This document shows, piece after piece, positions 8,747 to 16,963 of a stretch of DNA of 36,730 bases. The DNA comes from Thermodesulfobacteriota bacterium (GTDB taxonomy: Bacteria; Desulfobacterota; WTBG01; CAIYCZ01; CAIRTM01). The notes under the pieces are model-generated. The model was not told where the DNA came from. It did no database searches and saw nothing but the letters and a program-made list of their open reading frames with translations. Each line of letters begins with the position of its first letter. Positions within the stretch are counted from its first letter, which is position 1. Position numbers and translations under genes: made by a program. The DNA is taken from the NCBI GenBank assembly GCA_028282925.1, contig JANQGV010000022.1, positions 1 through 36,730 of the forward strand, given 5' to 3'.

Positions 8747-9370
8747 TCACGGGGAATCAAACATTCGGACGATTCCCTCGACTTTCCCGATAATACGGAT
8801 TTCCTTTTCCTGTTCATTTATCACAAGGGCCTGGTGGGCCGGGTTGGCCGGTTGGAGCCGGATACTTTTTCCTTCCTTGAAAAAGTATTTTACGGTTGCT
8901 TCGTCACCCACCAGCACAGCCGCAATCTGTCCCTGCTCAATGGTGGCCTGGGGCCGAACCAAAACAAGGTCACCGTCCAGAATATGAGCGTCTATCATGC
9001 TGTCGCCCTGTACCCGCAATAAAAACATGCCCTCAGATCGTACAAGTACGGCATCCAGGGCAATGGTATCTTCGATATTCTCCACGGCAAGGAGCGGTTC
9101 ACCGGCCCGAATCGTGCCGACGATGGGCAGGGTGCGGGTTTCACCGCTTTTGGGTTCATCGATAATATCGATCGCCCGGGAACTCCTGGGCGATCGTCGT
9201 ATATAGCCCTTGCGTTCAAGAATATCCAGATACTTCTTCACGCTGTTTGGCCCGGCCAGCTCCAGATGCTCCGCCGTTTCCCGCACCGTTGGCGGGTAGC
9301 CGTGCCGGCGCACGTATTTCTTAAGAAAGGCCAGCACTCTTTTCTGTTTAACTGTCAGCTTTTCGGCCAT
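8747..9370 (-). CDS. lexA: LexA repressor
   Basis: 207 residues, the normal length. A winged helix at about 1-65 (HGYPPTVRETAEHL) is followed by the self-cleaving domain. The scissile Ala89-Gly90 lies in VGTIRAGEP; the catalytic Ser124 is in GDSMIDAHI and Lys161 in EATVKYFF. It represses DNA-damage genes until RecA filaments trigger cleavage. A dyad upstream (9413-9433) is a likely autoregulatory operator. Divergent from ilvD; the two starts are 182 bases apart. Confidence 0.95.
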   Translation of the reverse strand: MAEKLTVKQKRVLAFLKKYVRRHGYPPTVRETAEHLELAGPNSVKKYLDILERKGYIRRSPRSSRAIDIIDEPKSGETRTLPIVGTIRAGEPLLAVENIEDTIALDAVLVRSEGMFLLRVQGDSMIDAHILDGDLVLVRPQATIEQGQIAAVLVGDEATVKYFFKEGKSIRLQPANPAHQALVINEQEKEIRIIGKVEGIVRMFDSP

Positions 9371-9412
9371 GGATTATTCCAAACAAGAAACACTCGTTAA
9401 AGACAAGCTCTG

Positions 9413-9433
9413 AAGGTATACATATGTTACCTT
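9413..9433. promoter_or_regulatory. Candidate LexA operator
   Basis: Outer arms AAGGTA and TACCTT are exact inverted repeats around a centre containing the palindrome ACATATGT. The site lies 43-63 bases upstream of the lexA start. Its core GGTATACATATGTTACC resembles the Geobacter-type box I recall (GGTTN2CN4GN3ACC), but is one base shorter and has A for the fourth base. Position and symmetry support autoregulation; the match is partial. Confidence 0.5.
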
Positions 9434-9552
9434 ATCAAAACACTCTGTCAAGCTGTTAAATTCTGAAATTAGTTGCAAAAAAAATCGCTTTGATTAATCA
9501 TTAGTGGTCTTATCAATTTCAATCCGGATTAACTTTGTTTTTGGAGGATGTT

Positions 9553-11214
9553 ATGCGTAGCGACAAAATGAAAAAAGGTGTTGAGAAAGCCCCCCACCGC
9601 TCTCTCTTTAAAGCTATGGGATATACCGACGAGGAAATACAGCGTCCGATGATCGGCGTGGTCAACTCAGCCAATGAGATCGTTCCCGGGCATATTCACC
9701 TGGATAAAATCGCCGAAGCGGTAAAGGCCGGCATCAGAATGGCCGGCGGCACGCCGATTGAGTTCCCCACCATCGGGGTCTGTGACGGCATTGCCATGAA
9801 TCATGAGGGCATGAAATACTCCCTGGCCAGCCGCGAACTGATTGCCGATTCGGTGGAGGTTATGTCTATTGCGCATCCTTTTGACGGTCTGGTTTTAATT
9901 CCAAACTGCGACAAAATAATACCGGGCATGCTGATGGCGGCCCTCCGGCTCAACATTCCCGCGGTTTTCATAAGCGGGGGCCCCATGATGAGCGGCTACA
10001 AGGGTGATAAAAAAATCGATCTGATCACGGTCTTTGAAGGCGTAGGCGGCGTTACATCCGGCCGGATTACCGAGGATGAACTGAAAGACCTTGAAGATAC
10101 CGCCTGCCCCGGCTGCGGCTCCTGTGCCGGTATGTTTACGGCAAACTCAATGAACTGCCTTACCGAAGCACTCGGCCTGGGGCTCCCCGGGAACGGCACC
10201 GTTCCGGCCGTACAGGCGGCCCGCATACGCCTGGCTAAAAAGGCGGGGATGCAGATTATGGATCTTGTAACCAGGGACATCAAGCCCCGCGACATTGCAA
10301 CACCTGCTGCGTTTCGCAATGCAATTGCCGTTGATATGGCCCTTGGCTGTTCCACCAATACGGTCCTGCATGTTCCGGCTATCGCACATGAAGCAGGCGT
10401 TGATCTCAGCCTCGATGTTTTTAACGAGGTCAGCAAAAAGGCCCCTCACCTGTGCTCCTTAAGCCCGGCAGGCCCCAATCATATCCAGGATCTTGATACG
10501 GCCGGCGGCATTATGGCGGTCATGAAAGAGCTGTCGAAGAAAGGACTCATTGATGAATCCTGCATGACTGCAACAGGAAAAACTCTGGGCGAAAGCCTTA
10601 AGACTGCTGCTGTTCGCGACGGCGACGTTATTAAATCCATCGATACACCCCACAGCCCCGAGGGCGGCATTGCCGTTTTGAAAGGCAACCTTGCCCCTGA
10701 CGGATGTGTTGTAAAACAGTCCGGCGTTGCGCCGGAAATGCTCACCAGCACCGGTACCGCCCGGGTGTTTAATTCCGAGGAGGAGGCGGTGGCGGATATC
10801 CTCGGCAACAAGATCAAACCCGGAAATGTTGTCGTTATACGCTATGAAGGCCCGAAGGGCGGTCCCGGCATGCGCGAAATGCTGACCCCCACGTCGTCAA
10901 TTGTGGGCATGGGCCTTGACAAGGACGTTTCACTGATTACCGACGGACGTTTCAGCGGCGGAACAAAGGGCGCCGCCATCGGCCACATTTCCCCTGAAGC
11001 CGCCGACGGCGGCCCCATTGCCCTGGTACAGGACGGCGACACCATAGCGATCGACATCCCGGCGAAAAGCATTACTCTGCAGGTTGATGATGATGAGCTG
11101 GACCGGCGTAAAAAAGCCTGGCAGGCGCCTGAACCAAAAGTCACATCCGGCTATGCATACCGCTATTCCCAAATGGTTACCTCGGCAAGTACCGGCGCTG
11201 TATTTAAAAAATAG
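9553..11214 (+). CDS. ilvD: Dihydroxy-acid dehydratase
   Basis: 553 residues; catalyses the dehydration step common to valine, isoleucine and leucine synthesis in the cytoplasm, using an iron-sulfur cluster. Cluster cysteines are visible in LIPNCDK (C119), in [11 protein letters not shown] near 190 and in the family's conserved C-terminal layout; GRFSGGTKG near residue 470 is the active-site segment. The ATG at 9553 is preceded by TTGGAGGATGTT, a strong ribosome site; the longer frame from a TTG at 9535 would place that site inside the gene. Monocistronic here: it ends in a strong terminator. Confidence 0.96.
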   Translation: MRSDKMKKGVEKAPHRSLFKAMGYTDEEIQRPMIGVVNSANEIVPGHIHLDKIAEAVKAGIRMAGGTPIEFPTIGVCDGIAMNHEGMKYSLASRELIADSVEVMSIAHPFDGLVLIPNCDKIIPGMLMAALRLNIPAVFISGGPMMSGYKGDKKIDLITVFEGVGGVTSGRITEDELKDLEDTACPGCGSCAGMFTANSMNCLTEALGLGLPGNGTVPAVQAARIRLAKKAGMQIMDLVTRDIKPRDIATPAAFRNAIAVDMALGCSTNTVLHVPAIAHEAGVDLSLDVFNEVSKKAPHLCSLSPAGPNHIQDLDTAGGIMAVMKELSKKGLIDESCMTATGKTLGESLKTAAVRDGDVIKSIDTPHSPEGGIAVLKGNLAPDGCVVKQSGVAPEMLTSTGTARVFNSEEEAVADILGNKIKPGNVVVIRYEGPKGGPGMREMLTPTSSIVGMGLDKDVSLITDGRFSGGTKGAAIGHISPEAADGGPIALVQDGDTIAIDIPAKSITLQVDDDELDRRKKAWQAPEPKVTSGYAYRYSQMVTSASTGAVFKK

Positions 11215-11252
11215 GCCCTTTCCTCAAACGTTGGGCAGCAAACATTTCACAT

Positions 11253-11285
11253 ATAAAAGCCGGGCTCTTTGAGCCCGGCTTTTAT
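11253..11285 (+). terminator. Rho-independent terminator of ilvD
   Basis: AAAAGCCGGGCTC pairs perfectly with GAGCCCGGCTTTT around a TTT loop, with flanking AT/AT extending the stem and a T-rich tail. Because both ends are A/T-rich it could also stop the converging minus-strand transcript that ends at 11365. Confidence 0.9.
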
Positions 11286-11313
11286 ATTTTTACAGAAAAC
11301 AAAAAACGTTTTT

Positions 11314-11366
11314 GGAGCGCAATCCCGATATGATCGGGATAGATGGGTATTCTCCGGCAGTCTCCT
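11314..11366 (-). repeat. Dispersed repeat family R, right-end fragment R7
   Basis: The text GGAGCGCAATCCCGATATGA..GATAGATGGGTATTCTCCGGCAG matches the right end of the family, in which the usual AACGCCGTAGATGG is replaced by a small TCCCGAT/ATCGGGA hairpin. Copy R6 (32101-32173) has the same variant. It abuts the stop codon of the lipoprotein gene. Confidence 0.6.
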
Positions 11367-11910
11367 ATCCTTCACCGGTGGTCTTGGCAATATTGATTTT
11401 GGTTGCTCCAGACTCCGGCATGATGCTCAGGTTCAGGTGCGCCGATCCCTTCTTGCCCTGCAGCATCACCATACCGCCCACGCTCATTTCACCGCCGACA
11501 GCCCATCCCTTTTCCTGTAAAGTTTTCTTGTAGAATGCGGCGACCTTTGCGGGTGCATCACCGGTGCTTAATGTGGCCATAGCGTTTTGACCACCCTTAA
11601 ACACCTGGTTCATAACAATGTCCGACGGCTCATATATGGGGATGTCCACCGGGAAATCCTTTGTAAGAGTATCTTTATTATAGGCTACTTCAATATCATC
11701 GCCGTCTTCGGTTGTGATCTTGATGTGCCCTGCATTTTCATTGCCCTTAATGACCACTGAGCCGTCCTGGCTGGTTACGCTGATACCGCTGCCGTCTTCC
11801 TGAACGCTTAACGTGCCTTCAGGGGTTTCTATCGACTGTTCGTCGCTGCATGATGCAACGGCAAACACAATTGCGATGATGAGTGCTGCGTATTGTATTG
11901 AAAAGGCCAT
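11365..11910 (-). CDS. Lipoprotein of unknown function
   Basis: 181 residues with a lipoprotein signal: a hydrophobic stretch and the lipobox VASC with Cys21 as the likely lipid anchor. A repetitive, Asp/Gly-rich middle (about 25-80) looks like short beta hairpins (SVQEDGSGISVTSQDGSVVI). A C-terminal domain follows, with the pattern DFPVDIPIYEPSD and later AAFYKKTLQEKGW. That FY..L...GW pattern recurs, as I recall, in small exported proteins of this phylum, but I cannot name the function. AAGGAGG precedes the ATG. It lies 28 bases downstream of another exported protein and is probably in one operon with it. Confidence 0.8.
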   Translation of the reverse strand: MAFSIQYAALIIAIVFAVASCSDEQSIETPEGTLSVQEDGSGISVTSQDGSVVIKGNENAGHIKITTEDGDDIEVAYNKDTLTKDFPVDIPIYEPSDIVMNQVFKGGQNAMATLSTGDAPAKVAAFYKKTLQEKGWAVGGEMSVGGMVMLQGKKGSAHLNLSIMPESGATKINIAKTTGEG

Positions 11911-11938
11911 ATATCCTATCCTCCTTTTCTACCAACCG

Positions 11939-12409
11939 TTAAATAATACCCAGGAAACATAATACCGTTGCGGCGGCCAGGATATTGCCGGCAAGCTCGA
12001 TAAAGGGAATATTAAAAATGAAATCGTCGATAAAAATATCAATTGCAATGGCAACAGCCGTGGCATAGAGCAGATCATTACAATTGGCACCGGTCGTTTC
12101 AACCAGCAGGGCTGCTTTTTCTTCCGGGCCGATGTTAAGTGCGGCAACCTCAAGTGCTTGCAGTATGCTTGTTTTGAAAAAATCCGGCAGCGGGGCCGCC
12201 TCCACCCTTGCCGAAAGATCAGTTCCTCCAAGTGCGGCAAGCTGTTCGGAAGACGCTTCAATAAGCTGAAGAGCCCGATTCTCAAGTTCGTTTGTGTCGG
12301 TTTCGGCCCAGGCCGGACCGGCCGACAGCCCAAGCACTAACAGGCTTGCACACACAACCATGATACGTTTCAGGGATACTGTGGATTTTAAAGGGGTAAT
12401 GAACATCAT
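11939..12409 (-). CDS. Small exported protein with hydrophobic C-terminus, unknown
   Basis: I start this at 12409, where GGAGG sits five bases before a double ATG; the open frame continues upstream to 12586 but has no signal there. From this start the protein has 156 residues. It has a Sec signal peptide ending in AGPAWA (cleavage likely before ETDTNEL), an acidic helical middle, and two or so hydrophobic segments at the C-terminus. It may be an inner-membrane protein facing the periplasm. No family recognised. First gene of a probable two-gene operon with the lipoprotein. Confidence 0.7.
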   Translation of the reverse strand: MMFITPLKSTVSLKRIMVVCASLLVLGLSAGPAWAETDTNELENRALQLIEASSEQLAALGGTDLSARVEAAPLPDFFKTSILQALEVAALNIGPEEKAALLVETTGANCNDLLYATAVAIAIDIFIDDFIFNIPFIELAGNILAAATVLCFLGII

Positions 12410-12624
12410 GTGAACCTCCAGAATGGTGTTATCATTTACGTAATGGTCTCCGCCGACTACGTCTTTTGCAAAAACCATTGCCACGGGGCTCTTGCAGCAT
12501 ATCGGCTCATCCGCGGCAAAGGTGCTTGTGAATACAAGATATATATCGTCACAAAATTTTGTCAATCCAAAAGATTTCCTCTCCAATCGAGAAAACCGAG
12601 AAGCCTGCCGGATACCTTAAAACA

Positions 12625-12870
12625 GGAGGCTGCTGGAGAAGGTCCAGATACAAGGCGCGCGAAAATCTGAGGTGGCAATAAACAACCGCGTAGCGGTTGA
12701 CATGTTTTCCTCGAAAGGGAAAACATGAAGCACGAATGTGTTTTATTCCTTTCAACAGGAAAACTTACAATTTATTGTTTTTCCTGTTGAACATGAGACG
12801 TACTTGCCTGTACGTTGCAGTGACGAAAGATGAGCGCAACGCAGGAGATGGACGTTCTCCAACGGCCTCC
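12625..12870 (+). repeat. Dispersed repeat family R, full-length copy R2 with internal palindromes
   Basis: The ends are inverted repeats: GGAGGCTGCTGGAGAA on the left and TTCTCCAACGGCCTCC on the right, 14 of 16 positions paired. The left core CAGATACAAGGCGCGCG and right core GAGCGCAACGCAGGAGATGG are present. The middle contains two perfect palindromes not seen in other copies: CATGTTTTCC/GGAAAACATG (12701-12727) and a 13-bp TTCAACAGGAAAA/TTTTCCTGTTGAA (12751-12791). It fills the gap between divergent transcripts at 12409 and 13001. Confidence 0.8.
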
Positions 12871-13000
12871 TGGGGAAACAATAGAATTTACAAATCATGT
12901 ATTCAATGTTAGAATATTTTAACATACAGCTACAAAAACTAGGATACAGATAACAGAAGTAACACGCTGGAGTAAGCAACAAAGAAGGAGGCGATTACAC

Positions 13001-14083
13001 ATGAATCTGTTGAAGAACATCGGCAAAACAGTTCTTGCTGCGCTGCTGGTCCTCTGCATATCCGGATTCCCACCGGTATACAGTGCCGACAAAAGCCCTG
13101 CAGCCGACACAGCAAAAAAGGCTCCGAAAATTCAGTTTGATGAAAAGCAGCACGATTTCGGAAAACATCCTCAGAATGCTAAATTAAAACATACCTTCAC
13201 TTTCAAAAATACCGGAGAGGACACCCTGTTCATTGAAAAAGTAAAGGCCGGCTGAGGCTGCACCGCAGCCCTGGCCTCAGCCAAGGAAATTCCCCCGGGC
13301 GGGGAAGGAAAAATAGACGTTACATTTAAGGTCGGTTCAAAGGGAGGAAAAAGCCAAAAAACCATCACGGTTCAAACCAATGACCCGGCTCAGAAAACCG
13401 TTAAACTGAAGGTAATAGCTACGGTTCAGGTTCTTCTAGCGACTACTCCGAGCCGGCTTAATTTCGGACATGTTAAAAAAGGCACCACCGTTACAAAGTA
13501 CATTTCCCTGACCGGAGAAGAAAAAGACAAGGCGAAAATAACCTCTGTAAAATCAAAGAATGATTTTATTAAAGTAGAAACAAATCCCGAAGGCTACCAG
13601 AACAACAAGGCAAAGCAGGTTAAAATCACCATACTGCCGGGCATGAAGGTGGGCCGTTTCAGAGAACGGGTCAACATTACGACCGATCATGAAAAAGCCG
13701 GCAAAATCAATGTCTATGTTTTCGGCGAAGTTATCGGCAATATTAAAGTCCAGCCGAATTACGTTTCCCTGGGGACTCTTAAAAAGGGCAAAGCTGTAGA
13801 AAAAACGATTAAAGTAAATGCAACCGGTGACACCCCTTTTAAAATCCTGGACGTCTCCAGCTCGGAAAAGGAAATTAAAACAGCCCTTGAAACCGTTAAA
13901 GAGGGGAAAGAGTATCTGGTAAAACTTATTCTGCCGGAGACGTATACACGGCCTCTGGCAAAGGGGACCGTCACCATAAAAACCGACGATAAAGAACAGG
14001 AAGAGATCCAGGTCCGCTTTTTCGGCCGGTCCCATGTACAGCGCAAAAAAACAAAACCGCCGGAAAAAAAGCCTAAAAAATAG
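13001..14083 (+). CDS. Exported DUF1573-type protein with in-frame UGA (probable selenoprotein)
   Basis: A 360-codon frame with a single internal TGA (13253-13255, codon 85) and otherwise no stop. AAGGAGG precedes the ATG. A Sec signal peptide ends near VYSA (residue 29). The first Ig-like domain (about 40-130) carries the DUF1573 pattern: HDFGK, FTFKNTGEDTLFIEKV, then the place where the family has S-C-G-C-T, then IPPGGEGKIDVTF. Here that motif reads A-G-(UGA)-G-C-T, so the UGA replaces exactly the first Cys, leaving Cys87. Two more Ig-like repeats follow (about 145-235 and 245-340), with a Lys-rich tail. Full coding capacity resumes directly after the UGA, in frame. I infer selenocysteine forming a U-x-C redox pair in the periplasm; a nonsense mutation is the alternative. 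Confidence 0.75.
13250..13306 (+). promoter_or_regulatory. Possible bacterial SECIS region after the UGA
   Basis: GGCTGAGGC (13250-13258, containing the UGA) pairs perfectly with GCCTCAGCC (13274-13282). A competing hairpin GGCTGC/GCAGCC lies at 13256-13270. A second hairpin, TTCCCC/GGGGAA (13290-13306), has loop CGGGC with a G in second place, as bSECIS models like. However, its loop begins about 40 bases after the UGA, slightly beyond the usual 16-37. The region is strongly structured, but I cannot pick the true element by eye. Confidence 0.4.
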
Positions 14084-14110
14084 ATGGTTACCCTAAATCT
14101 ACGGCAGCCG

Positions 14111-14141
14111 AAAAGCGTTCTCGCACGAGAGCGCTTTTTTT
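14111..14141 (+). terminator. Rho-independent terminator after the DUF1573 gene
   Basis: AGCGTTCTCG pairs with CGAGAGCGCT (one T.G pair) around a tight CA centre, followed by seven T residues. It lies 28 bases after the TAG at 14083. Confidence 0.85.
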
Positions 14142-14188
14142 ATTGAGCGTTCCTTTCCCCTCCCCGCACTATGTATTATTTTTTTTAC

Positions 14189-14236
14189 TTGACAGAATGA
14201 GAAGTACAGCGTATTGTGAATTTGAATTCATATTCA
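14189..14236 (+). promoter_or_regulatory. tetR promoter with overlapping operator O1
   Basis: TTGACA (14189-14194), a 17-base spacer and TATTGT (14212-14217) form a good sigma70 promoter. Starting at the last base of the -10 is TGAATTTGAATTCATATTCA (14217-14236), which differs at one of 20 positions from the perfect palindrome O2 at 14974. Bound regulator would cover the transcription start, so the TetR protein probably represses itself. Confidence 0.75.
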
Positions 14237-14262
14237 ATATTAATACCTGAGGCCCTTTTTCC

Positions 14263-14889
14263 ATGGAAGACGACAAAAAACATCGCATTCTGGAAAGTGC
14301 TACCAAGGTTTTCGCCGAAAAGGGCTACCAGTACGCAACTATTTCTGAAATAGCCAAAGAAGCCGGGATTTCAACCGGACTCACCTACTCATACTTTGCC
14401 AACAAGCTCGACGTGCTGCTCTCTATTATCCTCATTTTTCTCGAAACCATCAACAGCCGCAATAAAAAAAGCCTTACCGCCGCAGTTGCTCCCCTTGATA
14501 AACTCTATACGGTTATGCATAACTTTGAAGACTTGCTTATCAAGGACATGAAGGCGCTGTACCTCGTAAAAGTGTTGAACGAAGCACTGCCGCATATCGT
14601 TATGATAAAAGATAAAAAACTGCAGGAAAAAAGGAAAAAGATTATTCTGGAGAATAAAAGCCTGATAAAAACCATTGACGACATCCTGGCCCATGGTCAA
14701 AAAAAGGGCGTCTTCAGCAAAACCCTGAAACCAAGTGTGCAGCGGCAGGTTCTGTGCGGCGCAATTGAGCGGGTCATCTATGGTCTCTTTTTCACAACCT
14801 ACAGCGGCGAAGATATCGGCTACTCCACCAACGATGCACATGAAGCGATAATTCAACTCATCGACAGTTTTATCTGCACAAAAAGATGA
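14263..14889 (+). CDS. TetR family transcriptional regulator
   Basis: 208 residues. The amino-terminal HTH is canonical: ILESATKVFAEKGYQYATIS, then EIAKEAGISTGLTYSYFANK, where the recognition helix contains S-x-G-x-x-Y-x-Y-F. The remaining residues (about 60-208) form the variable helical ligand-binding and dimer domain, so the inducer cannot be predicted. A GAGG lies about 11 bases before the ATG. Operators O1 and O2 flank the gene, which identifies its probable target as itself and the methyltransferase/ATPase/VWA operon downstream. A terminator-like hairpin separates it from that operon. Confidence 0.92.
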   Translation: MEDDKKHRILESATKVFAEKGYQYATISEIAKEAGISTGLTYSYFANKLDVLLSIILIFLETINSRNKKSLTAAVAPLDKLYTVMHNFEDLLIKDMKALYLVKVLNEALPHIVMIKDKKLQEKRKKIILENKSLIKTIDDILAHGQKKGVFSKTLKPSVQRQVLCGAIERVIYGLFFTTYSGEDIGYSTNDAHEAIIQLIDSFICTKR

Positions 14890-14937
14890 GCTGATACGCA
14901 GCAAAAAATCGGTCAGTGAGCACCACCTGGTGATACG

Positions 14938-14961
14938 AGGGACGAAACAGGTCCCTTTTTT
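14938..14961 (+). terminator. Probable terminator of tetR
   Basis: AGGGAC and GTCCCT pair around a seven-base loop (GAAACAG), directly followed by TTTTT. The stem is short (6 bp), so efficiency is uncertain. It separates tetR from operator O2. Confidence 0.6.
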
Positions 14962-14973
14962 ACAGCAAACCGT

Positions 14974-14993
14974 TGAATATGAATTCATATTCA
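14974..14993. promoter_or_regulatory. TetR operator O2 (perfect 20-bp palindrome)
   Basis: TGAATATGAATTCATATTCA is its own reverse complement over all 20 bases. It lies 24 bases before the ATG at 15018 and matches O1 at 19 of 20 positions. Placement between the tetR terminator and the ribosome site of the next gene indicates repression of the operon by the adjacent TetR protein. Confidence 0.8.
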
Positions 14994-15017
14994 TGCAAGT
15001 ACAGAAAGGGGGCATTC

Positions 15018-15869
15018 ATGATTACACCCGAGAACATCCAGAGCACAATCAGCGACCTTCAAAAAACATATATTGATTTTATGCTTGAACACCTTTCCCA
15101 GTGGCGGCATTGGGCCGAACTGTCCAACAGCATGGAAGCCGGTGAAGCGGTACCGATTGAGGACATTCCGGAATTTTTCCATACTGAATATGAATGGGCT
15201 CGAATTGTTCTGGAAATGGAGGACCAGGGCGGTTTCAACTGGAATGACCCACGGTTGGGAAAGCTTTTCGCTGCTGCAGCTCAAACACCGTTTTATAAAC
15301 TGTGGGGGGAAACCATCACTGAAATATCCCTGCGCCTGGCACACCTTGCCGGAGTAAAAACCTTTTTGGAGACCGGGGCCGGCCGGGCTAATCTGACCAC
15401 GGTTATGTTGGAAAAGATGACCATGCAGAAAACATTCCTGCCGCTGTTTATTACCGACACTCACGAGACCGTGCTTGAAAACATCGACAAACTGCAGGCC
15501 GACTATCCCGATATTCAGCAGGAAACCGCTCTGTGGGATATTACCAATCCGCCGCCTGAAATTTTGCTGCACAAAGTGACGCCGCCGGTGCTTATGTATG
15601 AACGGGCAACGCTTACCTATGCAAACTACCGAACAATAGAAAACATCGCACGCATTGCCGACATTGTTGTACTGGGCGATTATTTCAATTATACCGGCGA
15701 ACTGTTCGGGTACGACAGAATCTTCGGAAAAATCGGCCTGCAACCGCTTATGTTCAAAGACATAAAACAGATACTGGATGTCCATTTCCCCAATCAGTAT
15801 ATTGTTGACCAGCAGGTTACGGACGCCGTTCATATACCCAACATCAGCCTGATTATAGCCTGGAAGTAG
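15018..15869 (+). CDS. SAM-methyltransferase-fold protein, unknown substrate
   Basis: 283 residues from the ATG at 15018, preceded by AAAGGGGGCATTC; an earlier TTG frame start at 14973 would lie inside the operator. An all-helical amino-terminal domain (about 1-115) precedes a Rossmann-like half. There TFLETGAGRANLT (near residue 120) is a good SAM motif I, and LFITDTHE (near 145) looks like motif II with an acidic residue. The later strands (PPVLMYERATLTYANYR, IVVLGDYFNYTGE) fit a class I fold but are divergent. I do not recognise the subfamily. First gene of the TetR-controlled operon with a ChlI-like ATPase and a VWA protein, so it may act on the same target or cofactor. Confidence 0.65.
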   Translation: MITPENIQSTISDLQKTYIDFMLEHLSQWRHWAELSNSMEAGEAVPIEDIPEFFHTEYEWARIVLEMEDQGGFNWNDPRLGKLFAAAAQTPFYKLWGETITEISLRLAHLAGVKTFLETGAGRANLTTVMLEKMTMQKTFLPLFITDTHETVLENIDKLQADYPDIQQETALWDITNPPPEILLHKVTPPVLMYERATLTYANYRTIENIARIADIVVLGDYFNYTGELFGYDRIFGKIGLQPLMFKDIKQILDVHFPNQYIVDQQVTDAVHIPNISLIIAWK

Positions 15870-15891
15870 CCTGCACACACATCTCAAAACA

Positions 15892-15908
15892 CATGCACGC
15901 TGTGCATG
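15892..15908 (+). other. Hairpin between methyltransferase and ATPase genes
   Basis: CATGCAC and GTGCATG form a perfect 7-bp stem with a GCT loop, ending 22 bases before the next ATG. It has no T-run, so it is not a terminator. It could be an RNA processing or translation-control site, or a protein-binding dyad. Confidence 0.45.
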
Positions 15909-15930
15909 AAACAGGAAAGGGGTACACACA

Positions 15931-16956
15931 ATGCCGACAACACTGAGACAAGAACTGCGGCAGGCGATTTTAAAAACACGTGCAAAAAAAATGAACCCGC
16001 TCGATGGGTTCTTCTGCGACGACGCAACCCGCGAAGCGATTCTGGCAGTGCTGGTGGCGGGCAGGCACCTGCTCCTGGAAGGCCCACCCGGAATCGGAAA
16101 AACAACGGTTGCAAAAAAAATTGCCTCGCTTCTGCCGCCGATGAAGACGGTTGCCGAATGCAGATACAACTGTGCTCCTGAAAATCCCGTCTGTCCGGAC
16201 TGCAAAAACAAGAAAAAGCATGCGCAAACCAGGGTTCCGGGCGAAGAGCGTTTTGTGAGAATACAGGGCTCGCCGGAAATGATGCCCGAAGACCTTATGG
16301 GCGATTTGGACCCCGTGCGTGCCATGAAGCTGGGCATTCAGGACCCCAGGGCCTTTACTCCGGGGAAAATACAGAAAGCACACCGTAAAATCCTTTTTAT
16401 CGACGAACTCAACCGCGTGCCCCAGCGCACCCAGAACACCCTGGTGCAGGTTCTGGAAGAAGGCAGCACAACCATTGCCGGCTTTGACCTGTCGGCGGAA
16501 GTGGACACCATCGTCGTTGCAACGGAAAACCCGGAAGAGTATGCCGGTGCCGAACGCATCAGCGAAACCCTGTCCGACAGGTTCGAACAGGTACGGATCG
16601 GGTACCCCTGTTTTGAAGATGAAGTAACAATATTGAGGACCTACGGCAGCAAAATCGACGGGGTAAAAACACCCGACTCCATAGTGGAAATGGCCGTTGC
16701 CATAACCCATGCCGCCCGCGGTCTGCCTGATGAAATTGATCGGCTTCCGAGTGTACGCGCCAGTCTCTCCATCTATGAACAGGCCCAGTCTCTGGCCAGG
16801 TTACAGAACACCAAAACAGTGAAACAGAAAGACATAGATAGTGCGGCAAAGCGCGTTCTGGAGGGAAGGCTTGCGGTAAGCACCGAAAGCCGCTACTACG
16901 AAAAGCAGGACGTTCTGGTTGATAAAATTCTGAAAACAGCTAAACAGAAAGCATAA
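15931..16956 (+). CDS. ChlI/MoxR-type AAA+ ATPase with four-cysteine insert
   Basis: 341 residues. Walker A GPPGIGKTT (51-59), Walker B ILFIDEL (154-160), sensor-1 VVATENPEE (Asn200) and an arginine-rich SDRFEQVRIGYP segment define a MoxR/ChlI-clade AAA+ protein. After Walker A comes a C-x3-C-x6-C-x2-C cluster (Cys77, 81, 88, 91: ECRYNCAPENPVCPDC). It resembles the insert I recall in ChlI-like magnesium-chelatase subunits of archaea and anaerobes and may bind a metal. The C-terminal helical lid (about 250-340) is present. AAAGGGG precedes the ATG. The VWA gene starts 7 bases after its stop, the classic ATPase/VWA pairing. No large chelatase subunit (ChlH/CobN) is in the window. Confidence 0.85.
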   Translation: MPTTLRQELRQAILKTRAKKMNPLDGFFCDDATREAILAVLVAGRHLLLEGPPGIGKTTVAKKIASLLPPMKTVAECRYNCAPENPVCPDCKNKKKHAQTRVPGEERFVRIQGSPEMMPEDLMGDLDPVRAMKLGIQDPRAFTPGKIQKAHRKILFIDELNRVPQRTQNTLVQVLEEGSTTIAGFDLSAEVDTIVVATENPEEYAGAERISETLSDRFEQVRIGYPCFEDEVTILRTYGSKIDGVKTPDSIVEMAVAITHAARGLPDEIDRLPSVRASLSIYEQAQSLARLQNTKTVKQKDIDSAAKRVLEGRLAVSTESRYYEKQDVLVDKILKTAKQKA

Positions 16957-16963
16957 CGTACCG

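Noticed and set aside
13253-13255. Simple nonsense mutation or pseudogene
   Set aside because: The stop replaces exactly the family's Cys, is UGA, and is followed by an intact frame. It is not excluded, so it is kept as the named alternative.
14991-16337. 448-codon minus-strand open frame
   Set aside because: It lies antisense to the methyltransferase-fold and ATPase genes, has no family pattern or ribosome site, and arises from codon bias of the real genes.
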